Positions 1-13,246 of a stretch of 64,000 nt of DNA are shown one piece after another. The translations under genes were made by a program, and so were the position numbers. Below the pieces are notes generated by a model. That model did no database searches and had not been told where the DNA came from. It saw only the letters and a list, made by a program, of their open reading frames with translations. Each line of letters starts with the position of its first letter. Within the stretch, counting starts at the first letter, position 1. Origin of the DNA: Physcia stellaris (taxonomy: Eukaryota; Ascomycota; Lecanoromycetes; Caliciales; Physciaceae); the NCBI GenBank assembly GCA_018902385.1, contig JABSSW010000008.1, positions 1-64,000 of the forward strand, read 5' to 3'.

Positions 1-3000
1 TATGTTTTGTTTTCTGAGATTCACACAATGTCTGTTATTTTCAATTCAATCGATCAATATCTTGTTTCGACATCGATGAGTAATCGACTAAGAAAAGTAC
101 TGACTCTATAACGTGACGAAAAAAATATTTGCTTGATTCGAAAAAGACTTTTTTGACATAATATAGCATGACATCGAATTCGAACTTTTTGCTAGCATTC
201 AAGTCAATGAATAACTGGCGTTTGAAATTCGAATGAACTAGATAAAAAAGTTTTGTCAAGACGATCTGCAAAGCATCGAATGAAGTCAATTTTTTTGTTG
301 TAAAATGTTGTACGCGTGTCTTCGAGAAATAGACGCGTTTAACATTTTTTGCAATAGATTCGTTACGCAAAAGTTTCGTCTTTCTGTTTTGTAATGATTT
401 GAAAATGTCAACATAGTGAACAATGTAATCACGTAATCAGTCAGTCAAGTCAAAATACGTTTCGAATTGTCGAAAAATGCGAAAAAATCGAAATTTGACA
501 ATTGTTTTGAGTTTTTTTTCGAACGTGATTAGATCGAGTGAGTCAATCTTCTGATCGAAAAATGAAATTGATGAATAGTTCAAAAAAATCTTGATAGACT
601 TGATCGAAATGTTGTTTTTGTTTAGCACTGAGAATATTTTGCGCAAATGAACTTCGTGTTCGATTTTTGTACGAGAGAATACTACTATATCGTTCACATA
701 AGCTTTGACAAAATGACGATATTCGCGAAACAGTCGATCAATTTGACGCTGCACGTACGTCGATGAGTTTTTGTAATTCATGACGATCACGTTGAAGCTC
801 TTCTGATTTTTGTGATTAACAACAGTAAGTTTGTGTCGATCATTTGAATGAACTCGTCATTGATAAAAGAAAACTGAGCAATCAATGATTGATATGTAGT
901 CGCAATTTCGTATTGCGATTATGATATCTGTCTGCAATGATAGCGAATATGCGTCAGATTGTGTTATGACATTGAAATTTTTGATGTTTATAATCACACG
1001 ATTTTTTTTTTCGTCGTCAACGTTCTTTCAAACGCAGAAACAAGAATAGAAAAATGACGTTGACTGATTAATTCAGAACATTCGATCAATGCGATGCAAA
1101 TCGTCGAAAATCTTGTTTATCAATTTTCGATTTTTTGCATTCAAAGAATACATTTTTGTTTTCTCTGTTACACGCTTTTTTCAGTCACTTTTCAATGATA
1201 TTTTCATTCAATTCTCTTTCGACATTTCGCCAAAGTCGATATTCTGTCAGAGCGTCGAAAACTTCTCAACGATCTTGACGAATGAGTTTAGCTCGTCGGA
1301 ATTATAAACGATAACATCGTTAAACAAAACGATTTCGATCAACGAAGTAAAAACGTCTGTAAAAGATTTTTCGAAATCGCTATCATCGATTTTAACTGTG
1401 AAAGTTTTTTGCAACTCAACAACTGACATCGAAACTTGTGACAAAATGATTATAGACGATGTGACGACTGATGCTTGTGACAAAATGACTAGCGACGATG
1501 AGATAACAAACGTAGTCGAAAAACTATTATCGATTGCAGCAGCGACAGCGTAAATCACGACGCAAACGAAAATGAATTTTTTGAATCAATCATTTTTGTG
1601 AGTGAATTTGAATTTCTTGACGACTAGATATCTGACATCGTCGTCGTCGGTATCGATATGAAAATCACTAGAAAAGTCAATCTCAGATATTTTGTTTAGT
1701 CGAAAATTTCGAGAAATCATGACTGAAAATTTCTTATCGTTGCGTACAACAATAGATTTAATAAACGCGTCAACGAGATGTGCGTACAAAATGAAATTGA
1801 GACTGTCATTCGACTCAAACAAAAAATTTTTTGTAATCGACAATTCAACATGATGAACGGCGACGATCATCTCGACACGTGACGAAATGATTGTAATTTT
1901 TTTGAAATGAATCGATCGTTGAATCGCCAACTTGAAAGAGCGTACTTTCAATGATATGATTATGTCGATATTATCTATCATTGCGTGTCTTTTAATCATA
2001 TCGATAGCGAAACTTTCGAATTCAATGATGTCATTGTTTAGAAGCATGTTGACTTTCAAATTGTCAACGAAATGAATTTCGCGTTTGAACAACGACGTGA
2101 TCTTCTGATCATTCTTTGTGTCAAACATGTGAATATCACATATGGCATATTTTCAGCTTTCATGTCGATTAGTGCTTAGATCACGAATCTGGAGTGACGA
2201 AATCATGATACGAATTGAAATATTGAATGTTTGTGTTTTGAAGAAATTTCGATTCATAAATGAAACGTTAGCATCGATGTTCAGACACACGTCTTCTGAC
2301 ACGACGACTACGACAAATGAAATTTTGATTTTGACGTAATTTCAGTCACGAAATTCGTATTTCGTGTCAATATTTGCGAACGAGTCGACGTTAAAGCGAA
2401 TAATGATAGATTCAGACGAAACAAATGAGTTCGTAAGTTCAGCAGACGTGACGATTTTCGATTGATTAAATTCGTTGATTTTTTTCGTAACATCGATTGT
2501 AAATGGACTGACATTTTTGACAAAATAGATTTCGACGTCGTTAAAGGATTTCGATTTTTCTGAAAAAGTCAAATTACAATCAGCACGAAAGTGACGATGT
2601 AATTCGTTGTTAAATGTGAAAATCTTTCTACATCGACGACAGTGAAATAGCGATGACTTGATCACTATTACTGACGCAATGAAATTGACGAAAATTTCAT
2701 TTTTTTGATTCGAATTGTAATAATTCAGATTTTCGTTCTCAGTATAGTAATTTTCATGCTTTTCATTGTGAAAGTTTTTCACAAATTTCTTTTTTTCGCT
2801 GTTATTTTGATCGACAACAAAAATTTTAGCTTTGTCGTCACGATTGTCAAATTCGTTTCGATTATTTTGTTCTGTGTCGTTTGCTAGTCGACGTTGTGAT
2901 TGATTTTTGAGCTTGAAATTTGACGCGTTTTCGGAAGTCAATTGCAAAAACTGTCTGTCAACTGACAAGACAGAAGCGACAGATGCTTTTTGAGATGCGC

Positions 3001-5165
3001 TTGAGAACTGATACTGAAATTTCTGATATTTTTGATAAGCATTATTTTGAAACGTCGAATTCTGATACTGATATGAGTTGTAATTTGATGATGATCAATA
3101 CTCATACGAAAAGTAAAAAAATTGAAGATCGTCAGCGTCAAACTGCTGTTGAAAATCGTTTTGTCGTTCACGATTCTGTTTATTGATTTGACGTTGTTTA
3201 TCGATCTGATCGAGTTAAAGTTGACGTGCTGAATAGATCTATGAACAGTCATTTTCTGTCAGATACTAATTTTGACGTCAAGTGAGTCGAAAAATGAGAT
3301 AAAAATGATAGTCGTAATTGACTCAAATATTTGCATCTTGAAGTTAAAATTCAGATTATTTCACGCCATAATTAGCTGATTGTAAATAGAATTGAATTCG
3401 ACGATTTTAGAATGACGCATGATGTTTTGTACGTAAACTCTAGACGTTTTATCATTGCGAACATTTTGCATGATGTATTTTTCAATCTGCAAATTCTTGA
3501 GAGTTTGTGAATCACGTTTTTGAATCGACGAATCAAATCACGACATCGTTGATTCACTGATGCATCACGAAACATATTTTTCTCAATTTCATTTAATTTC
3601 AGTGAATGTCAAATGAAAGCATCATCGCGTAAACATTCGACAACGAGTTCACGCACTTTGTGATCAAACGAATCTTTTTTCAGATTTTTAAGTCGATCGA
3701 TGAAAACGAATACATTTTTGTAATAGATGTGTCGATCAACGTTGACAATGATTTTTTTATTCTTGTCATTTTCACGACGAGAATCAAAAAAATCAATATT
3801 TTTGAATTTTTCAGAACTGACTTATCGTCATCAGCGTCAGTCGCAACTTCATTCGAAGAATCAGAATCAGAAGAACGTCGATCATCACGTTCATTGTTGT
3901 CTTCGACGTTATTTTGCTGCAGACGTTGAAGTTGTGCTGTAAAATCGACAGATGCTTGAGTAACGATTGCAGTGATCGTTGCTGTAATGATTGTTTGAAT
4001 AGTCGAATCAAACTGATCTTGATTTTGACTTTGCTTTTGATCAAACATGACAAAGTCAATGAATTGTGTGTAAATAGTTTTCTCAGTTGAGATATCACGA
4101 ATGTTGACAGAATTGAAATCAAATGCAAAATCGATCGACGTGTTTGACGTGATAATAGATGAGTAGTTGAATGTTACAAACGAAAGTGTGAAATTGGAAA
4201 TCTGAATTTTCGACACGCTATTGCGTCGAAATCTTCTTGAAGAAAAAGCATCAGACGATATTGATGAAATTGACGAAACTGACGTTTCTAGTTTGAATAG
4301 ACGAGAAATCGAAGATGAAGTCGAATCACTGAATTCTGAATTGATTACAACTGAAAATTTGGTCAGAAAGCTTCGAAAGACGTTCGAGTTGCGAAAGCGT
4401 TCGATATCAAGACGAAATTGAATCAAGACGTTCTGAAACGAAACGACGTCGTTGATTCACTGAAATGAATAAACAAAATCGCTGATTCGAGTTCTGAGAG
4501 ATTTGAAAATTTTAGCGATCAAGATTTTCATCGTACGTCGATCAATATCGTCGAGTAACGAGCAGAAAACGTGATTGATTTGCAGAAAGTCGTAGATGAA
4601 TCACGCAAACTGAATGATTTCGTTGAAAATTGACGTCAGAATGAATTACAGATGATTTGTTGTGAAAGCCTTTCTGTTGACTCGTACAATAGACAAAAGA
4701 AAAGTCTTTCACAGACTGATAATGAAAGATTGATAAAACGAAAGATAAAATAGAATGAGATGAAAGTTTTTCACAGTCAGATGAATAGAATTGACGTAAG
4801 ATTTACAGCATCAACGACATCAAAAAAGCGAAAGCGACAGAAAATAAGATTCAAAAAATTGACAGATTTGCGTACAATGCATTGCAAAGTTGACAAAGTT
4901 TTGATGATGTTGTTGCAATCAATGATGCAAATAACGTTGATGTGATAAAATGATGTTATCAAATTGTCAAAAACAATGTGTGAAAGAGTGTAAGAAGTTT
5001 AATTGCTAATTTTTCGAAAAAGTTTCGAAATATATACTGTAAAGCTATGTGACAAATGATTTGTCTTTCAACGACAGACACGTTTTCATCTCAGATTTCG
5101 TCATTGACAGTCGTCAGACAGATTTTCGTTTCATAGCCGACAAGCTAGTCTGCAGACTTCTAACA
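1..5165 (-). mobile_element. Gypsy-1: degraded Ty3/Gypsy LTR retrotransposon, 3' end beyond the window
   Basis: Minus-strand open stretches appear in Gypsy order when read from high to low coordinates: a gag-like polar, Ser/Asp/Gln-rich stretch (about 4426-3680), a stretch with a Cys2-His2 finger-like motif (within 2968-2342), a possible protease region (about 2128-1247), a reverse transcriptase palm-like stretch with the family hallmark region (about 790-437), and an RNase H-like stretch (about 370-41). The integrase and the 3' LTR would lie outside the window. A putative 5' LTR lies at 4954-5165. It is a broken fossil with many breaks in every domain. It is less mutated than its right neighbour: CpT/ApG still occur, while CpC is almost gone. 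This suggests a younger insertion, apparently into the Gypsy-2A fragment, which begins abruptly inside its integrase. Family assignment rests on domain order and motif resemblance only. Confidence 0.8.
4954..5165 (-). repeat. Putative 5' LTR of Gypsy-1 (212 bp)
   Basis: On the minus strand this interval begins TGTTA and ends TAACA, a perfect 5-bp terminal inverted repeat of the TG...CA type. It contains a TATATA-like box (around 5030), and its outer edge (5165) coincides with the abrupt change from CT-containing to CT-free sequence. The partner LTR is outside the window, so this is inference from termini, position upstream of gag and composition. Confidence 0.45.
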
Positions 5166-5174
5166 GATTGAAAT

Positions 5175-7420
5175 AATTCGTGACGTTCACGATTAATTTT
5201 TTTATGCACATTCGAACATGAATCGTATTGAAAAATTCATTAAACGTTATTATTATTGATTTAATATAAAATTATTTATCAAACGTTATATTCGTAATTG
5301 TCACAAATGTTAACGATCAAAATTTTCACATGATGATCGTTATGAATTGTTAATTTTATTGTCGATTTTTAATCAACGATAAATTGATATATCGATGAAT
5401 TTCATAATTGAATTATTTGATTTCAAAAACAATAATGTCATTTGTATTATTATCGATCGTTTAATTAAAAAACGTCATTACGTTTTTTGCGTGATTGATG
5501 ATAATAATTTAACAATTCAAATTTGTGTCAAAATATTGTTTTATTATGTATTTCGTATTCATAAATTATTTTCATTTATTATTTCAAATCGAAATGATCA
5601 ATTCGTAAATCGCGTTTGAAAATTTTTTTGTAAACGATTAAAAATCAAATGTAAATTGTTCATTGTTTTTCAATTTAAAATCGACGATCAAATCGAACAA
5701 ACGAATCAAAATATCGAAATTCGATTGCGTTTGTATTGCAATTATCGTCAAAACGATTGAATTGATTGAATAAATATCATGAAATTCGTTGACAATAACG
5801 ATATTTTAACAATCATCGAATTCATTTCATTTTTTATTAATAAAAATTATTATTTTCGAATGATTTTTGAATCAAATTTAAATAATTACGAAATCATTAA
5901 AAAACGTTTGTTGATTAAACAAAAAAAATTCATTGTTAAAAAAATGAATCGTATTATCGAATACGTCAAAATCAATATTGTTGATACAAAACAAAAAATG
6001 ATTGTTCGAATCAACAAATTTTGTTTTTCGATAAATTTTGAAATAAAAAATTACGTTTGATTGAATCGTTGTTATATAAAAACGATTCGTTCGTCAAATA
6101 AATTGAACGACAAAAAATTGAATTCATACAAAATAATCAAAAAAAAATCTCGTTTATGAATTGAAATTTTTCGATAATATGCATATTCATTCAATTTTTC
6201 ATTTTTGATTATTAAAAAAAAATTTAAAAATTCGTTGAAAAAACAATATAACGATTTTTCAAAATCAATTATTGCAAACGAAATGTTTGAATGAAAATTC
6301 GATAATATATTACAATTTCGATATCATTATTATCGTTTTCAATATCGTTACAAATAATCGAATTGAAATTTTCATAATCGAATTTGATATTATGTCGACG
6401 ATAACGAATTTCAAAATGTTCAAAACATCGTGAATATTTTTCACGAAATTAATTCAAAAACAACGAAATTTGTTTTACGAAATGATTAAATTGTAAATAT
6501 CGTTTATAATCGATCAAAAAACGTTAACATAAATTCGTTACGATTTATTGTCAAATTGATTCAAATAATTTTTGTTTCGATTTTTTGTTTTTATATTATT
6601 TCGCGTTATTTATTGTCAAAATTTACGTCGTATAAAAAATTGAATTGTATCAAAAATATTTTCAAAAATTGTTGTCAAATTTTATTGAACAATAAATAAT
6701 GTAAAAAACGTGTCATACAATGATATAAATAAACAACAAATTGTTAAAAATTTCGAACATTTACAAATTCGTTAACAAAATTTTCAATTGTTTATTAATG
6801 ACATGCGAAATTATTTGTAAAATTCGTTCAAAATGTTTGTTTTTCAAAAAATTTAATATATATACATTTCGTTGAATGCAATGTACGAATCAATTATCGT
6901 ATATGCGATAATATCGACGCGTTAATTTTGATAACGAAAATTTTATCGACATAATTAAATTGTTCGTTTCGTGATATCAATTTGATATTGCAAAAAATTT
7001 CAAAATTGTTAACGCGTTAAATCGAATTCGCAATTGTTTGTTTATTAATGTTCGTTGAAATTATTTTTGACGAAACATATAAATTGATTATTTTTCAAAA
7101 TATTCATTACATTCACGTTTTGTCGTATGCGATGTACACACAAATTTTCGTATACGCGAAAATATCAATGCGTTAAACATTATTACGATGATTTTATTAA
7201 CATGATCAAATTGTTCATTTTATCGTAAATCGATTTGATGTTTTCACGAATTTTGACGAATCGATTTCGCGAACGAAATCGATTTCACAATATTTCGAAT
7301 TTATTTTTTCATTTTATCAATTATTCAATTCAACGTCATTCAACAACGCATTTAAATTGCGCAAAACGTTGATCGAAAAAAAAATTCAATTGATCGTTTC
7401 GAAACGAAATTGAAAAAAAA
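5175..7420 (+). mobile_element. Gypsy-2A: 3' part of a chromodomain Gypsy element (integrase, chromodomain, tail)
   Basis: Plus-strand stretches at 5395-5619 and 5779-6060 resemble the catalytic core and C-terminal part of Ty3/Gypsy integrase, and a chromodomain-like segment follows at about 6290-6480. Nothing upstream of the integrase core is present, because the element is cut at its left by Gypsy-1. The core region resembles the integrase of Gypsy-2B (23.98-24.36 kb), so both appear to be copies of one family. Composition is saturated: in 5341-5640 I counted 27 C, 13 followed by A, 14 by G and none by C or T. The part from about 6.5 to 7.4 kb has no recognisable domain and contains an internal tandem duplication. 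It is broken, with many breaks. Confidence 0.75.
6781..7260. repeat. Degenerate tandem duplication, period about 250 bp
   Basis: Two adjacent stretches align along most of their length, for example the CGTATAYGCG motif at 6898 and again at 7149, each followed by a similar AATATC...GCGTTAA stretch and then an AATTGTTC motif. The copies differ mostly by transitions. They lie downstream of the Gypsy-2A chromodomain, so they may be duplicated 3' non-coding or LTR-type sequence. Confidence 0.6.
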
Positions 7421-7429
7421 CGAAAACTA

Positions 7430-9000
7430 ATGTGACGAACGTATATCGAATTCAATATTTGACAAAATTAACATCGAATTAACATTGTTATTTTATCACA
7501 TCGAATGTTAAAATCGAAATTCGATTTGACGCATTCAAAAAATCAAATTTTTTACATATGTTTTTACAAATTTTTATGTATTTATTTTTCATTTCGATAT
7601 TCTCGTGTAATTATGTAATAATATTATATCATTGCATAGCATTTCACAATCGATTTTACGAAAAATTAATATTTATCATATTCGTTTCGCGTTTGTTTCA
7701 TATCATTGTCATTGATTTCATTTTAATTATGTTTGACGAAATGAATATTGTTATGTTCGCAATCTGTAAACATTCTCGTCGAATTTCATTGATTTTCGAC
7801 AAGAACATTTATGAAACGAAAAAATGAATCAACGCATTATTGAACAAATTATTAATCGTCGATTGAAAAATGTTTGAAATTATAATTTTCGATCGTGATT
7901 CAAAATTCATATCGAATTTTTGACAAATGTTTTTCATCAAATTAAGCACGAAATTGCTAATTACAATGACATATCATTCGCAAACGAATGATTCGTCAAA
8001 ACGAATCAATCAAATTGTTGAAATTGTTATCAGATATTTCGTCATCGAATTTTCGAATATCGATTACATTTTAATTTTTTTTGCAATTCAAACGCAATTA
8101 AACAACACGTTTAACATCGTTACAAATTTATCATTTAATAAAATCATATACGAATTCAAAATCAAAAACGCGATATCGAATTTTATCGAAATTAACACAA
8201 CAAATGTACAGAACTTGTCAACGTAACGCATAAAATATCAACGAAAAATTGTCGATGTTACGAATTTTGCGATTGTCAAAATCAAAATATATTATAATTC
8301 ACGTTATATTTTTATTCGATTAAAACAAAATGAAAAAATTTATTTATAATTTAACAAAAATTACAAATTGTTTGACAAATCAAATTCGAAATTATTTCAA
8401 TAACGTTGCGAATCATTTCGAATTTTTGAACGCATCGAACGTTTCGCGTACAAATTGAAATTGTCATCAACATAACGAATTCATTTCGTTGTGTTTATTG
8501 CACAGTTCGAATCAATTTTTGTCGAAATTGATTTTTACAATCGTTCGCGTTTTCATTATTTTGATTTCATTGAAATCGAAAACGATACGAATCAGTACAA
8601 ATTTTATGAAATTGAAAAACTAATCGAAAAACGAATTAAAAAGTACAACAAAATTCTCGTAATTCAATATCTAGTCAAATGAATCGACTATGAATCGAAA
8701 TATAACGAATAACGATTTATTTCAAAATTGAACAACGTCACGAATTTCATTGAACAATATGAATTCAATCATTCGAATGATTTTGATGATCGCGACGACG
8801 AAAAAAAACGAAAAAATAAATAAATTGATGCATGATATGATTACGCATAATGATAAAACATGAAATTCAATGAAAACATTGATTTTTTTTTTTTTTGATT
8901 GACAAATTGTTATAACGCAAAATCAAATTAAATAATTTGAAATTAAATCGAATATTTTTGCAAAACATTTGACAAGAATTCTGTCATCGTTTCATATTAA
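7430..9000 (+). mobile_element. Gypsy-3: integrase and chromodomain tail of a second Gypsy family
   Basis: Plus-strand stretches at 7558-7827 and 7927-8226 resemble a Gypsy integrase core of a lineage distinct from Gypsy-2, with the region around the catalytic Asp and the following His-Ser-Gln segment recognisable. The stretch at 8491-8682 and just beyond (to about 8766) resembles a chromodomain, as found at the C-terminus of chromovirus integrases. No gag, protease, reverse transcriptase or RNase H is seen, so this is a 5'-truncated remnant. Composition is saturated (C only before A or G, with rare exceptions). It is broken, with many breaks. The right limit is a guess. Confidence 0.75.
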
Positions 9001-9759
9001 ATGAATGATGATCAAACAATTGATTCGCAATTATTGTACATAAATTGACATTTTGTCGTTCATAATTTTTAAATCAATCAATTCAGACTTTACGCATAAC
9101 ATATTACAACAAATTGTTCGCACGAATTTTTTGATATATAAAACGATGATAACATTACGTTTGAATCGTGATTATCGTTTAATATCGTATTCATTGAATA
9201 TACGTTTCGTACAATTCAATGATACAATTAAATTTCGAAATTTGAATCGAAATTCGTTATTGTTGTTCGATGAAATTATTTTGAATTGTTGTTCGATAAC
9301 GATAATTTTCACGAAAAAAAACGAAAATAATATTTTTTTATTAACAAAAATTTATCAAAATTTCATTGATTGATGCAATCGATTGAAAATTCAAAAAATA
9401 TTAAAAAAAAATTGTATTAATTTTTTTAATTTTCAACATTTCATTAACGAAAATATAAAAAAATACAAAATAACGTAAATTTTTTGTTTTGTAAAAACAA
9501 ATTTTATTCGATTTTTTTTGTTTATTATCGCATGTGAAACAAAAAATTTAACAAATATCGAATTAATAACAATTTATTCGATGTTGATAATCGTAAATAA
9601 CAAAAACGAATTCGAAATTTCGAATTATGTTAATATTACAAAAATCGATGTTTCACATATTGTTTTTAATTTTTTGATATTATTTTTCGCAACAATAATC
9701 ATGTCGTTTGACATTTATTGTTTTTTTACAAAAACGATGTGAATGTTATCATTGCATAT
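9001..9759. other. AT-rich stretch with no recognisable content
   Basis: The stretch has the saturated mutated composition. The open stretches at 9053-9373 and 9518-9742 on the plus strand match no family I recognise and are probably chance openings. It could be the 3' tail of Gypsy-3 or flanking DNA of the large inverted repeat. Confidence 0.5.
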
Positions 9760-12700
9760 AATTCAATTTTTGACATAATAATTAATATTATTTAATAAAA
9801 TGCACGTTTTTTTAATGTCGAAACAAAAATTATTATCGACATCAACGTTGTTATCGTTCAATTCAATGACGAAAAATGACAAAAAATGATAAAATTGATA
9901 AAAAAAAACGACACGATTCAAAAATATTTCACGATTTTTTTGTCAAAAAAAATCGAAAAATTCGTTGTTAACGATATAATTATCGACATTATCGTTTTCA
10001 TTTTCGTATTTGATTTTATCGACGATTTTATCATCGACGTCATATTTTTATTTTCGCATTTAATTTTGTCGACGATTTTATTATTAACATTATATTTTCA
10101 TTTTCGCATTTAATTTTGTCGACGATTTTATTATCGACGTCGTATTTTTATTTTCGCATTTGATTTTGTCGACGATTTTATTATCGACATTATATTCAAA
10201 TTAATGAACAACGAATAAAATTTATTGTTTTACATATTATTGTCGACATGATGTCATCATTGTTCAATTATTGATTTCAAAATATTGAACAAAAAAATTT
10301 GTTTTAACACGTAATTTACATTCGCGACGACGTTTTGATCGCGCAATATGTGAATATATTCGTTTTCGAAATTGTTTTTTTCAAAAATTTGTTTTATCAA
10401 TTTTCGAAACATATTTTTAATTACAAAATAAACGTTCAAAATTTTATCATTGAAATAAATTTGATTTGATACAAATGAATTTCATTGTTATTATCGTTAA
10501 AAAACGTTATTATAATGAATTTTTTTCGCATAATCGCATCGAATAAAAATGTCGCAATTATTTATTTATTTCAAATTTTTTGTTTTTTGTCGTTGATATT
10601 GACATTATCAAATTGCGTTTACAAAAAAATGTTATAATTATTATTTTATTCAAATCAAATTCGCGATTCAATGATTTACAATTGTATGTAATTGATTCAA
10701 ATATTTAATGTTTAACAAAAAAAAAAAATTTATTTTTTTTATTATATTTATTTTTTCATAATAATTGTATTTATAATAATAATATTCGAATCGATCGAAA
10801 TGTTAATACGAATTGTGATTTCGAAAAAAAATATAATTCGAATTTGTTTGAACAACGATCGTTTGTTGACGTTATTTTCGAATTTGTTCATGTTTTTTTT
10901 TTTCAAATCGTTGATACGAATTTCAATCGTTCACAAATTGTCGACGATTTTAATTTTTTTTATAACATTGACGATTTGAATTCGATAAAAAAATATCGAA
11001 ACACAATTTTTTTTTCGTCGTTATTGACATTTAATTCATGAATGATATTGAAAAAAACAAAATCGTTTGATATTTGTATCGATCAATCAAAATTTGTATT
11101 CGAATTCGCAATTCGATCGATTTCGACGAAACGTTTACACAAAAATTAAAAAAAAATGATTGAAACAAAAATCATTAACGACGAATCAATCATTTCGAAT
11201 TGACATTGAATATCGTTTAATAATCAACAAATTCGAAAATTAATATAAACGTTGATAATTGATATGTTTATAAATTTCATGTCAAATTTCGAATAAATTT
11301 TGTTGAATAATATCAAAAAATTTTACAATCAAAAATTCAAAAATAAAAAACATTATAATAAATAAAAAAAAATTCACAATTCGAAAATTGAAAATAAAAA
11401 ATATTAAAAAATATGTGAATTGAATTTGTAAATGAAATTTGTAATTTGATTGATATTTTTTAAAAATCAAAACATTTGAAATATGTAATCGTTTTTATAA
11501 CAAAATAACAAATTCGCGAATTATCACGATGCGTCAAAACACGTTAATGATATAAATATTTCAAAAAACAACAAATCGTTTTTAACGTTAAACGATACGA
11601 ACGTTAAACGAAATAAATTCAATCGCATAAAACACGTTAACGATCAAAATATTTTTTTTTATTTCAACACGATTTAACAATCGAATTAAAAATTGAAACA
11701 ATTTAATTGAAATTAATTCAATCGAACGCGATTAATCGCGTTTAATCGATTTCATTTAATTTTTTTTGACGAATGCATAAATATCGTTGCATTTCATTTT
11801 CATATTCGTCGATTTTTATTTAATCGTTATACGAATATATCAACATTTCGAATTCGAAAAAAAATTTATTGCATTGTTACACAACGTGCAATTCAATAAT
11901 TAAATTCGACATTATTCGCAAATTCATATATCAATTGTTTGTTTAATTGATTATTTGACGTATTCGTGCAAATGCGAATTACATGTCAAAAATATCGATT
12001 ATAATAATTATTTTCAATGTTTTTCGTGAAAAAATTTGAAAAAAATTGAACGTGAATTATTGAACAAATGATCGTATTCGCATTAATTTAAAAATAAACG
12101 AAAAAACGTACAAAATAATATACGTTTTTTTGAAAAAAAAAAAAAAATTGATTAAAAATGAAAAAATTGAATGACAAATTTAATTATGTTAATATCAAAA
12201 AAAATTGCAATCGATTTTTATTCAAAAAAAAAATATTTTACAATATTCGAAAACGTTGATTTCGCATAAAAAAAAAACATGTTTGTTTTATTGAATTCAA
12301 AAAAAATCAAAACAATTCAAAAAAAAAAACGATACAAATTTAATATCATTAAAAATTTCATGCAATAATAATTTTATTATAAAATTTTATCAATTCAATG
12401 TCGTTTTCGATGCAATTTTTATTTTTTTCGAAAAAAAAATTTGTTATAACGAAATGTGTCGATCAAAAAACATAATTTTTTCAATTTTTTTTTGTAAATA
12501 ATCACGATAAAACATTTGAAATTTAATAAATTTGTATAAATATTGAAAAAAAATATAAAAATGAATTTCGAATTGAAATTTATACATTGCGAATTATATG
12601 AATTAAAAAATATCAAAAATCAACGATGCAATTTTTTTCGTTTTTAAAAAATCGCGATTTTCGAAATGTATTTTTATGAATTTTATTATTTGCAATTTTT

Positions 12701-13246
12701 ATTAAATCAAATCAAAATAAATTATCAATACAAATCAATAAAAATCGAAAAAAAAAACATTTTTTGATTTAACGATTTGTATTAAAAATTAATGTAACGA
12801 ATTATAAAAACGATCGAATTTTACAATTTTTTAAAAAATCGACATTTTAATCAATTCGATTAAAATATCGATTGCATTAACATTAATATTTGAATAATAC
12901 AAATTCGCAACAACAACAAATTTTTTATTTGTTCAATTTTTTTCGTTTTTAATTCATTTTTCAATTCATTTTTTATTTTTTGTTTTTAATTCGTTTTTCA
13001 TTTTTTTTATTCGTTTTCAAAAATTTATTTTCGTCAACAATTCATTTTTCATTTTCAGTTTATTTTTCGTATTTAAATCATTTTTCAAATTATTTTTTTG
13101 TTTTTTTTTTCATTGTTCATTTTTTTTTCACGATTTGTTTCGTTTTTTTCGATTTATAAAAATCGAAAACGAAAATTGAAATAAAAAATATATTCAAATA
13201 AAATAAAAAAAATTGACAAAAATTGAAAATATAATTGAAAACAAAT
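9760..13246. repeat. Left arm (about 3.5 kb) of a very large inverted repeat
   Basis: The reverse complement of this interval matches 17185-20713 along its length. Anchors I checked are 9844-9861 with 20612-20629, the translated stretch at 10257-10439 (-) with 19993-20193 (+), 11282-11470 (-) with 18939-19124 (+), about 12541-12650 with 17752-17865, about 13021-13090 with 17341-17410, and the inner end 13237-13246 with 17185-17194. The sum of paired coordinates stays near 30,431 and drifts by about 40 through the minisatellite. The arms differ mainly by transitions at CA/TG. No protein domain is recognised in the arm. It may be one copy of an unknown transposon or a long terminal inverted repeat. 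Confidence 0.88.
9975..10195. repeat. Minisatellite, 50-bp unit, about 4.5 copies (left arm)
   Basis: The unit core GACGATTTTA starts at 10021, 10071, 10121 and 10171, exactly 50 bp apart, with a partial copy before it. Each unit carries a GTCGAC or similar site followed by TTTTATTATCGAC and TTTTCGCATT. The corresponding array in the right arm has units of about 57 bp, so the two arrays have changed length independently. Confidence 0.9.

Noticed and set aside
9053-9742. Protein-coding genes in AT-rich open stretches
   Set aside because: Loss of CpT and CpC leaves long chance openings. No domain, splice site or start context supports them.
9975-10195. CRISPR-like regular repeat array
   Set aside because: Units are contiguous 50-bp tandem copies without unique spacers, in a eukaryotic genome. 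It is a minisatellite.
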